NCBI GenBank assembly: GCA_963921195.1
Contig: CAWUER010000514.1
Coordinates: 992,001-1,056,000, forward strand
DNA length: 64,000 nt
From: Pegoplata infirma
Taxonomy: Eukaryota; Arthropoda; Insecta; Diptera; Anthomyiidae
Direction: 5' to 3'
The first letter of the stretch is position 1; each line of letters begins with the position of its first letter. Below the pieces are notes generated by a model, which did no database searches, was not told the DNA's origin, and saw only the letters and a list, made by a program, of their open reading frames with translations. Made by a program: the position numbers and the translations under genes. Positions 54,783-64,000 of this stretch are shown piece by piece.

Positions 54783-57700
54783 AAGGGTGGGATAGTGTCG
54801 TGTGAGATTTTAAGCAGCAATATTTGGAAGCGCTAGAACCGCTCATTTTGTGAGGTTGGTAAAAAAAGTGTATGAGCCAAAAAATAGGGGAGGTCGGATA
54901 GGATCTAGGGGTCGCTCATCGGGGTCAAAGTTGGGCTTAGAGGGGAAAAAATCCACAAAAAGCCCCAAAACTCCCCTGGTTTTGCTCCTAGAGGGGTCAA
55001 ATGTGAGACTGGCCCCCATTATTTTTTCCCCCTGAACACTTTTGCCAAACATACCTAAGCCCTATCTCCAATCCCTAAGGGGGGTCCCATACAAAGGTTC
55101 AATTTTTAAAAAATCTTTCTTCTACCGCTCTAGTTGTCCTAAAAGTCACCCTAGAGGAATCAAATGCATGACCGACCCCCAATATTTTTTCAACCCCAAC
55201 ATTTTCTTAGAACATACCTACCCCTTATCTTCAATCCTTAGGGTGGTCCCCTTACATTTTTTTTTTATTTTTTCTTAAATTGTCATATTAAATCAGCTCC
55301 TACCGGTCCAATAGTGCCTCCTAGAGGGGTCATTATCAAGACCAACCCCCATTAATTTTTAGCCCCCAACACTTCTTCTGAACATACCAATTCCATATCT
55401 CCAATAAGGGGTCTCCCACACAAAATTACATTTTTGTAAAACTTGCTCTCACCGCTCTAACTATCGCAGGGTTCACCCTAGAGAAGTTAAATGTGTGGAC
55501 GACCCCCAATATTTTTTCAGCCCCAACATTTTCCCCAAACAAACCTACCCTCTATTTAAAAGCCTTAAGGGTGTTCCCACACATTTTTTTTATTTTTTAA
55601 TTTTTTTTTATAAAATCTGCGCCTACCGCTCCCATTCTGCCTTTTAGGAACGGTAAATGCAGACTGACCCCCATTAATTTTTGCCGCCTACATTTTTTCT
55701 GAACATACCTACGCCGTATTTCCACTTTGTAGGGGTGCTCCCCTGGGGAAAACTAAATTAGTAATGTATGTAGAGAAGTCAAATGTATGACCTGCCCATA
55801 TAATTTTTTAGCCAAAACATTTTCTTCAAACATACCTACCCTCTATCTTCAAGGTGTTACCCCCCAATTTTTTTATTTATTTTATCGAGAAATCCGAGGT
55901 CTTTAATTTGTAATTTAATAGTAACTTTTGTTAAGCGTAAAAAAATATTTTTTTTAACTTGAAAATAATAAAAAATGATAAATAATATATGTAACTACAA
56001 ATTCAATTAATTTATTTTTATCGTGTGATGGATATTGTTTCCGATTTTCGGCCACGACCTGAAGCAAAACTATTTTTTCCTCCTCGTTACTGCACAACAC
56101 GTTGTTATAGTCTTCTATTAATTTTAATCCTCTTTCGGCAGCGTCGTTGACAACATGTAATTTACGTAATATTTGCAGCGCTCGCTGGTAGTCCTGACGA
56201 TTTTCCCAAGTATTTGGATAGGAAGCAATGAAATTTGTTGTTATTCAGAAGCGTGCAAAAAATTTTGGAGTCTCAGGTGTGACGTAGTGGCTTAAATCAG
56301 TTTTCATGAGTTCTTGATTCACTTGTTTCGATGCAATGTTAATTCTTTTCACACCTTCGAATCCAACAACATGTACTGGAGGATTACAATCCTTGTTGCC
56401 ACTGTCGCCGCTATCCTCTGAGTCATCTTCTTCCCCGATATCAACGTCTTCTTCTTCCTCGCTGTCTTCGTTAGACGATTCGTCCATCTCATCGTCAGAT
56501 AACTCTTCCTCCAATTCCTCTTTCTCTTCTTCAAATATACGAATTGCATTCGACATTTTTCGTTTTATTTCACAAGAGATATTCGGATCAAATAGTGAGA
56601 GAGCAACAGCTTCGCCACTGAGATACCAGAGATGTCCACAGAATCTCTTGACCAATCGTTGCGACAGAATCTTATCAATTGCAGCATAATTGGCAATTGC
56701 TCTCAAAAAATTAAAATCATTATTTGGAGCTTCTATTGCTTTGGTAGCGCTAAACCAAGCTTTTACGTAAATTGTTATGATGAAAACGGTCACATCAAGA
56801 AGTGCATTTAATTCTTTTTTGGCCAAACCGATATATTTTCGGAACAAAAAAATTTTTAGGCAATATATGCCTTTTGCCATCCATCGAGCATGACTGATGG
56901 GTCCTGGTGGGCTAAAATGCTTATTAGGAATATTTTCGCCAAGGTATAATAAAACAATTTCAAGAAACTCCTTGTAGTCGTCTCTGGGTTGCTTTTCTTT
57001 TATTTGAGCCCAACAAAACAACTTGATGTCAGTTTGGACTTGAGCTGGTATGTTGCCTGCCACTTCCTCATCTTATGTGCCAAGACTGTACGGTTTGTCT
57101 TTTATATTTTCCCACTGCTCTTTAAAACGCGCAAACATTAGCACTCCTGGTCCAGACGTTTTGCCGAATTTGGTTTCAAACACTTAGTTTTCCCCATGGG
57201 AGCACCCCTACAAAGTGGAAATACGGCGTAGGTATGTTCAGAAAAAATGTAGGGGGCAAAAATTAATGGGGGTCAGTCTGCATTTCCCGTCCCTAAAAGG
57301 CACAGTGGGAGCGGTAGACGCAAATTTTATAAAAAAATTAAAAAAAAAAAAAATTGTGTGGGGACACCCTTAAGGCTTAAAAATAGAGGGTAGGTTTGTT
57401 TGGGGAAAATGTTGGGGCTGAAAAAATATTGGGGGTCGGTCACACATTTAACTTCTCTAGGGTCTAACCTGCGATAGTTAGAGCGGTGGGAGCAAGATTT
57501 ACAAAAATGTCGTTTTGTGTGGGAGACCCCTTAGGAATTGGAGATATGGAATTGGTATGTTCAGAAGAAGTGTTGGGGGCTAAAAATTAATGGGGGTTGG
57601 TCTTGATAATGACCCCTCTAGGAGGCACCATTGGACCGGTAGGAGCTGATTTAATATGACAATTTAAGAAAAAATAAAAAAAAATGTATGGGGACTACCC

Positions 57701-58146
57701 TAAGGATTGAAGATAGGGGGTAGGTATGTTTTAAGAAAATGTTAAGGTTGAAAAAATATTGGGGGTCGGTCATACATTTGATTCCTCTAGGGTGACTTTT
57801 AGGACAACTAGAGCGGTAGAAGAAAGATTTTTTAAAAATTGAACCTTTGTATGGGACCCCCCTTAGGGATTGGAGATAGGGCTTAGGTATGTTTGGCAAA
57901 AGTGTTCAGGGGGAAAAAATAATGGGGGCCGGTCTCACATTTGACCCCTGTAGGAGCAAAACCAGGGGAGCTTTGGGCATTTTTGTGGATTTTTTCTCCT
58001 CTAAGCCCAACTTTGACCCCGATGAGCGACCCCTAGATCCTATCCGATCTGCCCCATTTTTTGGCCCATGCATTTTTTTTACGAACCTCACAAAATAAGC
58101 TGTTCTAGCGTGTCGAAATCGAAAACTCGTGCACTATCCCACCCCT
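54783..58146. mobile_element. Element with ~950-bp inverted repeats around a gene fragment
   Basis: Left end AGGGTGGGATAGTGTCGTG, right end inverse AGGGGTGGGATAGTGCACGA. Arms 54783-55750 and 57185-58146 are inverted with moderate divergence. They share GTCGCTCATCGGGGTCAAAG, CTCCTAGAGGGGTCAAATG, AATGGGGGTCAGTCTGCATT (one strand or the other) and repeated GACCCCCAATATTTTTTCA boxes. Within each arm a ~140-190 bp unit recurs about five times (CTAGAGGGGTCA ... AACATACCTA ... GGTCCC). The target duplication is unclear. The middle (55760-57185) holds the decayed gene. This looks like a foldback that captured, or kept, a gene fragment. Confidence 0.8.
55960..57185 (-). pseudogene. Decayed gene fragment, recurrent uncharacterised animal family
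   Basis: The main frame 57063-56245 gives 272 residues: DDYKEFLEIVLLYLGE, ISHARWMAKGIYCLKIFLFR, KAWFSATKAIEAPNNDFNFL, CGHLWYLSGEAVALSLFDPN, then a very acidic tail (runs of Glu/Asp/Ser, ~185-235). The frame extends on both sides past stops: upstream FARFKEQWENIKDKPYSLG then a stop, downstream NTWENRQDYQRALQILRKL, VVNDAAERGLKLIEDYN and EEEKIVLLQVV after a TGA. I remember this ARWM...HLWYLS...AERG..LI pattern from many uncharacterised animal proteins linked to mobile DNA, but I cannot name the family or activity. Only the C-terminal part is present; the fragment ends where the inverted repeat begins. Confidence 0.6.
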
Positions 58147-58289
58147 AATATGTATGTACATTAGAGTGTCCCTTATCTTGGAAATGTTGAGACGGTCCCC
58201 GCTATTTTTTTCCATTTGACTTAAAAATAACTCAGGAAAAATTTTACGCCCCTACGCCACGCCTTCCTTACGCGACGGGGCCTAAAAAA

Positions 58290-60505
58290 TCATTTTTCCA
58301 TACAAGCCAAAATTTTTTTTTTGATTTTAAATTTTTTTGTTATTAATTATTATATTACTTGGTTAGCTTATTCACGACAAAAAATTTTGGTTGGATTAGG
58401 GTTCCAGCTCTAAAATTTTTTTTGAAAAAAAAAAATTAGAGCCGTGGGGGTCCTACGGTAAAAAATTTTTAAGAAATATTTTTTTTTTTAGTTTTGACAA
58501 GCAATGGTTTTAGTTGTTATGTTGCTTTTAATGATATATATTAAAAAAATATTATTCATATCTGTGACAGCTTCACCTTTTTCGAAAAAAAATTTTGAGC
58601 CGTTGGGGTCCTACAATAAAAAAATTTTAAAAAAATATTTTTTTTTTAGTTTTGACAAGCAACCGTTTTAGTTGTTATGTTGTTTTTATTGATATATATT
58701 AAAAAAAAATATTATTTATATCTGTAACATCTTTATCGTGTTACGCAAAACATCAACAATGCATTTTTTACCCTTTTTTAGAACACGATAAAGATGTCAC
58801 AGATACAAATAATATTTTTTTTATGAATACACAGAAATAAACGAATTGTTATTTTGACCCCCATATTTGTGAATACAATTAAATTTTTCACTGAAGTTGC
58901 TCCTATACGGAAATTTGTAATATCAACTAACGTTTGTAAATATTAATTGTTGGAAAAACAATTAATAAATGAGTTTGTAATAGTTCTCCTAAATTATTAT
59001 TTGTATTGGCAAACGTACAAAATCTTAAATTTTTTTTCAACAAAGAAATTCAACAAACACAAACGTAATTTGTTGATCTAACAAACAAAAACAAAAATAA
59101 ATTTTGTTTTCAACAAAGAAATTCAACAAACACAAACGCCATTTGTTGATACGGTAAAGGAATGTAACAAAGGAATTTGTGATATCAACTAACAGTATTA
59201 GTTGTATTGACAAATTAAATCAATTAAATATTTTGTTGGGTCAACAAAATATTTAATTGATATGATAAAACTTTTTTTATAGGAAAAAAAATTAAAAATA
59301 AAATGATTAAAAAATTTGTTAATCGATATAAATGTAGAAGAATATTAATATTGAAATTAAACAAAAGTATTTTGTTAGTCAATATTCTTTTCTATGACAC
59401 TTAAGAATGTATTTTACTTTTATCGTTATACCATTTTGGTCTTATGTTGAAAATTCTTTTTTTTCGTTCGTTCTTTATTTCTTTCTTTTTTATATACACA
59501 TGTTTTAGTTTCGCTTTAGACAAACATAGCAATCGCTAAAAACTTGTAAGGCAAATTCTGTAAAAAAAAAAATTCCAAAACAAAACAAATACTTTATATA
59601 AAAAGATTAATTTGTTTTTTACATTTTTTAATAATATTTCGAATGAAATAATTTCAATTGCTGCCGTACCCCTTGCTTGCTCAGATAAAACTAAATTCAT
59701 AATCGTTTTGTTTTTAATTGTCTTCTTTTTTTATTGTCTGCTTTTTTTAAAAAGAAGTACAGGCACAAATAAAAACAAACTACACGACGAGAGAGAGCAT
59801 GTTGTCGTTATAGATGTTTGTGTTTTATACTTTACAAAAGCTACCAAATTCTTTATAGACAGCGATTGTTAAAAAAAATTTACGATTTTGTTAGATTGAC
59901 AAAGTTCTTTGTATTTATTGATATAAATTGTTGAAAATGTAACTTTTATTTGACAAAGTCGTTTAGTGACAAAAATTGTTGAAAAAAATCTGTTTTATTT
60001 ACAAATTATTGAACATTAATAACAAACGGGCTATTTTAAAGTTAACAAAATATTTTTTTTTGTCTTATTGACAAACTGACACTAATGATTTGTTGAAATT
60101 CCCCTTTTATTTTGAAATAAAGTTATTTGACGTCGTTTGTTGAAAACAAAATCGAGTTTTTGTATTATTGACTAACGCAATGCCGTTTTTACTAAATGTT
60201 TGGTTGATATCAGTTTAGGACATTCACAATTGCTGTTTGTTGACTTGAATTTTATGTTTTATTTTCTGTGTATATATCATTTAAAGCAACATAGCAACTA
60301 AAACCGTTGCTTGTCAAAACTAAAAAAAAATATTTTTTAAAAAAATTTTTACCGTAGGACCCCTGCGGTTAAAATTTTTTTTTCGAACATTTTTTTTAGA
60401 GCTGAAAGCCTTATCCACCAAAATTTATTTTTTTTTGTTGTAAATAAGCTTACCAAGTTATATAAGAATTAATAACAAAAAAAAATAAAAAATTAAAAAA
60501 AAATT
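58290..60505. mobile_element. Foldback element (left arm partly duplicated), interrupted
   Basis: The left arm 58290-58580 and a partial repeat of it at 58590-58760 carry GTTTTGACAAGCAA(T/C)GGTTTTAG..., GGGGTCCTAC and TTATTAATTATTATATTACTTGG. The right arm 60264-60505 is the inverse (AAAACCGTTGCTTGTCAAAA, GTAGGACCCC, TTACCAAGTTATATAAG). The centre, 58725-58830, is a palindrome with AACATCTTTATCGTGTT. The right arm is broken by the insert 58826-60263. No gene. Confidence 0.75.
58826..60263. mobile_element. CACAGAAA-ended element rich in AACAAA words
   Basis: Starts CACAGAAATAAACGAATTGT and ends TTTATTTTCTGTG. It splits the right arm of the foldback at TTTATGAATA | TATATATCATTT (about 3-4 bp duplicated). 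The interior is saturated with TTTGTTGA / AACAAACA / TCAACAAA motifs and two ~60-bp direct repeats (59035-59150: AACAAAGAAATTCAACAAAC). The 86-residue ORF at 59612-59872 is probably chance. The terminus is like that of 40413-44497. Confidence 0.65.
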
Positions 60506-60512
60506 TTGGTTT

Positions 60513-60959
60513 GTAGTAGTAATTCTTTATTTGGTATTTTCTTTGTTTTTTTTTAAAACGTTAAAAAAATATCTTAAAGAATATACGGCTGTGACTATGT
60601 CGTTAGCCGGAAAAAAAGAGTTTCACATAAAAAATATAATTTAATTTTACAATGTATTGATTTTTAATCATTATATTCAAATATTAGTGTTTTACGATAA
60701 GCTAAAGCACTAATAATGTATTGTAATAAATTCTGCCAATTGTTTCCCCATTTAAATTTCTAATTATTTCCTCATCAGATAGAGTTATCTTATTAAACCA
60801 TTTTAATCTAAAGTAATTTAAAATTGGGCATCTCCCAATGAAATGTTGGATGTTTTCAACTTCTTTTGAATTGCACAAAGAGCAAATTTTGTTAGTTCTT
60901 CCCGAGTGCCGAGACCCATTCAGTTCTATCAAATCGCAGCGAGCTTTGAAGATCCACAT
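60513..60959 (-). pseudogene. Non-LTR retrotransposon 3' end (Cys/His tail and 3' UTR)
   Basis: Minus strand. 60959-60702 encodes IFKARCDLIELNGSRHSGRT, then CSLCNSKEVENIQHFIGRC, a CxxC...HxxxxC motif, followed by FRLKWFNKI and a stop. This is the C-terminal Cys/His region common after the reverse transcriptase in several LINE clades of flies. The 3' UTR (60701-60513) ends AATAAAGAATTACTACTAC, a short repeated tail rather than poly(A). The 5' side is cut off by the tandem block at 60960, so RT and endonuclease are absent. Clade not determinable. Confidence 0.75.
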
Positions 60960-60961
60960 TA

Positions 60962-63755
60962 TGTTAGTTTGGGTATGATTACCCTTTTGCCGAATCGCGC
61001 TCTACATATGACCTACAGCTCCCGCTCGGATAGTTCAGTATTGTACAAAGGGGCGTGGCATTTTACGCCCCTTTTTCCAATCGTAGTATAACATGTCCTA
61101 TAGTTCCGCACTCGGTTAACACTATCAGTGCTGAAAATTTAATTAAAATCGAATCAACAGTTTTTGCGTTATTGCGGAGCATGCAGAAATAAAATTCAAT
61201 TCAATACAAAGGGGCATGGCATTGTACGCCCATTTGTCCGATCACGCTCTAATTTGGCACAGTTAGTACTTGGTTAGTACTCTTGTTGGTTTAAATTTCA
61301 TCAAAATCGGTTGAGCCGTTTTTTATATATGTCATTAGTGGTATATGTCATTAGTGGTGCAATGTTAAAATTCGATTTTGCCCACCCCTCCGCCCACTGG
61401 CAAAAAAGCATGGCATTTTACGCCCATTTGCCCGACCACGCTCTAATTTGGCTTATAGTTAGTACCTGGTTAGATCTATCTTCGGTTTAAATTTCATCAA
61501 AATCGGGCAATCCGTTTTTTATATATAGATATCATTAGTGGTGCAATGTAAAAATTCGATTTTGCCACGCCCCTCCGCCCACACGCAAAAAATTTAAAAT
61601 TTGACTGCACAGTGTTACTCTCTAGACTATTCTAAATATTCCCTGAAAATTTCATCAAGATCGGTCCAGCCATTTTCGCGCCCATAAGGAACATACATAT
61701 AGCCGTTTTTTGCATTATTGAAATAACTTTCAATTCAATACAAAGTTGCATGGCATTTTACGATACTTTGTCCGATAACGCTCAAATTTGGCACATAGTG
61801 AGTACTTAGTTAGTACTATCTTTGATATAAATTTAATCAAAATCGGTCCATCCGTTTTTTATATATAGATGTCATTAGTGGTGGAATGCAAAAATTGGAT
61901 TTTGCCACTCCCCTCCGCCCACAGACAAAAAATCAAAAATCCGACTTGACAGTGTTACTCGCCAGGCTATTCTGAATATTCCCTGAAAATTTCATCAAGA
62001 TCGGTCCAGCCGTTTTCGAGTCCATACGGAACATACATACATACCCACATACATACACACATCCATTTTTATATCTATACTAGCTATACCCGGTCCGCGT
62101 TGCTGGCCCTAAGAAAAAAAAACTGTTTTATATTGCATCTTAATTTAAATATAGTGTCGGACAAAATTAAAGCACGGGTCCGGGTCCAGCTATTCACCTT
62201 TGGTTCCACCCTCGGTTAGCACTATCTATAGGAAATCTGAAGAAAATCGGTTCAGCCGTTTTTGCGTGATTTTGTAACAGACAGACATAACGTTAAGTAT
62301 AGCACAAAGGGGCGTGTCATTTAACGCATTTTTATCGAATCATGATAGTCTAAAGTTCCATGCTGCATCCTCGATTAGTACTATCTGTGCTGCAAATTTC
62401 ATTGACATCAGTTTTGCCGTTTTTGTGTAATTACGAAAGAGGAGGAAATAACTTTTTATTTATGAAAAACGGGAGTGACATTTTATACACTTTTGCTAAA
62501 TCGCGCTCTACATATGACCTACTGTTCCCGCACGGTTAGTAGTGACAGATTCGGCTTATCCGTTTTTACGTGATTTCAAAACAGGCAGATATAACGGTTA
62601 GTATAAAACAAAGGGGCGTGGCAATTTACGCCTCTTTGTTCAATCGTGGTCAGTATAGTACAAAGGGCGTTGCAATTTTGATCCCTTTTTCCAATAACGA
62701 TCTTATATGGCCTACATATGCACTTGATTAGCACTGTATGTATTTAAAATGTCAAGAGAATCGGTTCAGCTGTTTTTGCGTGATTGCGAAACAGGCAGGC
62801 AACGTCCAGTATAGTACAAAGGGGCGTGGCATTTTACGCCCCATTTTCCAATCGTAGTATAACATGGCCTATAGTTCCGCACTCGGTTAATACTATCAGT
62901 GCTGAAAATTTCTTTAAAATCAAATCAACAGTTTTTGCGTTATTGTGGAGCATGCAGAAATAAAATTCAATTCAATACAAAGGGGCATGGCATTTTTTAT
63001 ATGTAGATGTCATTAGTGGTGCAATGTAAAAATTCGATTTTGACCACCCCTCCGCCCACTGGCAATAAAGCATGGCATTTTACGCCCATTTGTCCGATCT
63101 CGCTCTAATTTGGCATATAGTTAGTACTTGGTTAGTACTATCTTTGGTTTAAATTTCATCAAAATCTTTTCATCCGTTTTTTATATAAAGATGTCATTAG
63201 TGGTGCAATGTAAAAATTCGATTTTGGCACGCCCATCCGCCCACACACAAAAACTTAAAAATCTGACTGCACAGTGTTACTCCCTAGGCTATTTTGAATA
63301 TTCCCTGAAAATTTCATCAAGATCGGTCCAGCCATTTTCGCGTCCATAAGGAACATACATATAGCCGTTTTTTGCATTATTGAAATAACTTTCAATTCAA
63401 TACAAAGTTGCATGGCATTTTATGCTACTTTGTCCGATAACGCTCAAATTTGGCACATAGTGAGTACTCAGTTAATACTATCTTTGATATAAATTTCATC
63501 AAAATCGGTTCATCCGTTTTTTATATATAGATGTCATTAATGGTGGGATGCAAAAATTGGATTTTGCCACGCCCCTCCGCCCACAGACGGAAAATCAAAA
63601 ATCCGACTTGACAGTGTTACTCGCCAGGCTATTCTGAATATTCCCTGAAAATTTCATCAAGATCGGTCCAGCCGTTTTCGAGTCCATACGGAACATACAT
63701 ACATACATACCCACATACATACACACATCCATTTTTATATATATATAGATAGATA
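60962..63755. repeat. Duplicated tandem repeat block (GGGGCGTGGCATTTTACG type)
   Basis: Many diverged 150-250 bp units with TCCGATCACGCTCTAATTTG, GTTAGTACTATCTTTG, AATTTCATCAAAATCGG, TATAGATGTCATTAGTGG and CACGCCCCTCCGCCCACA. A ~1.0-kb higher-order segment is present twice (about 61030-62070 and 62815-63730), each ending GGAACATACATACATACCCA and (CATA)n. Between them, 62085-62160 reads CTATACTAGCTATACCCGGT, a tract that recurs in arthropod repeats. The units are relatives of those at 1-596. ORFs here are by-products. Confidence 0.85.
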
Positions 63756-64000
63756 TAGATTTTAAAGATTTAATGTGAATATAAGTGAATATATTAAATA
63801 AAATCGTTGTAAAAATGGTTTTTCAAATATTTTTTTATACTAAAATTTATTGAAGGTGTTACAAACCGAGTGTTAAACTTTAACTGCTCCCCCATATACT
63901 GAAGAATTAAAAAATCGCTAAATGTAAAATGTTTACTTTATTATGTTTTTAATAGTTTTTTGAATGGAAATCATTATTATTTTAAATAAAAGTATGAAAT
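63756..64000. other. Right edge, A+T-rich, nothing recognised
   Basis: About 245 bp to the window edge after the (CATA)n/(TAGA)n end of the tandem block. No gene or known repeat visible. Confidence 0.4.

Noticed and set aside
56336..56689. Plus-strand Ser-rich 117-codon ORF
   Set aside because: Antisense of the acidic Glu/Asp tail of the minus-strand gene fragment.
59612..59872. 86-codon ORF with hydrophobic stretch
   Set aside because: Lies in AACAAA-rich non-coding element; the hydrophobic run comes from T-rich DNA and there is no supporting homology.

Overview
This window looks like repeat-dense, very A+T-rich, non-genic DNA from an insect, most likely a higher fly (Brachycera). The signs are a BEL/Pao LTR retrotransposon, an R1-clade LINE remnant, a Penelope-like element, many hAT-, Harbinger- and mariner-type short inverted-repeat elements, dipteran-style 160-180 bp dispersed tandem blocks, and decayed genes with 58-62 nt introns. 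I see no intact host gene, no rRNA or functional tRNA gene, and nothing prokaryotic. The genus is not determinable by eye.

Layout. 1-596: a ~160 bp tandem block. 597-13200: a nest of non-autonomous elements with the terminal inverted repeat CCCGAGTAAAAA and 2-bp target duplications, several layers deep, also holding two other MITE types and a 780-bp foldback. 13213-16640: a degenerate ~115-150 bp minisatellite. 17480-22143: a related element (CCCGGCTAAAAA ends) with a CCCGAG copy inside that carries tRNA-like sequence. 22146-36482: a 'Russian doll'. A Harbinger-like inverted-repeat element (Y, TSD TTA) contains a hAT-like element (V, TSD ATGTATGG), which contains a second hAT-like element (W, TSD GTCGAAGA), which contains a 7.2-kb BEL/Pao element with two 357-bp LTRs (TSD GTATT). 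Y also holds a mariner-like MITE and a second Harbinger-like element, itself filled with a tandem block and a foldback. 37310-38346: R1-clade LINE remnant. 39850-44580: Penelope-like 3' end whose GIY-YIG region is split by a 4.1-kb element built of a 35-bp satellite.

44704-53640 is the most interesting coding part. On the minus strand, fragments of a transposase-like protein (53627 down to about 47470) are followed about 200 bp downstream by a separate multi-exon gene resembling DUF4806 proteins (47296-45554). Both are broken by at least four later insertions (X2, a foldback, an aactaac-rich inverted-repeat block, a CAAGAACAA MITE) and by homopolymer frameshifts. They may be the two genes of one old DNA transposon. 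54783-58145: an element with ~950-bp inverted repeats around a decayed gene fragment of another recurrent animal family. 58290-60500: a foldback with a nested element. 60513-60959: LINE 3' end. 60962-63755: duplicated tandem blocks of the same kind as at the left edge.

The history can be read by subtraction: for most nested elements the duplicated target is present on both sides, and in about ten cases an unoccupied homologous site exists elsewhere in the window. These empty sites are the strongest evidence used here. Family names rest on protein motifs and TSD/TIR form recalled from general knowledge; no database search was run.
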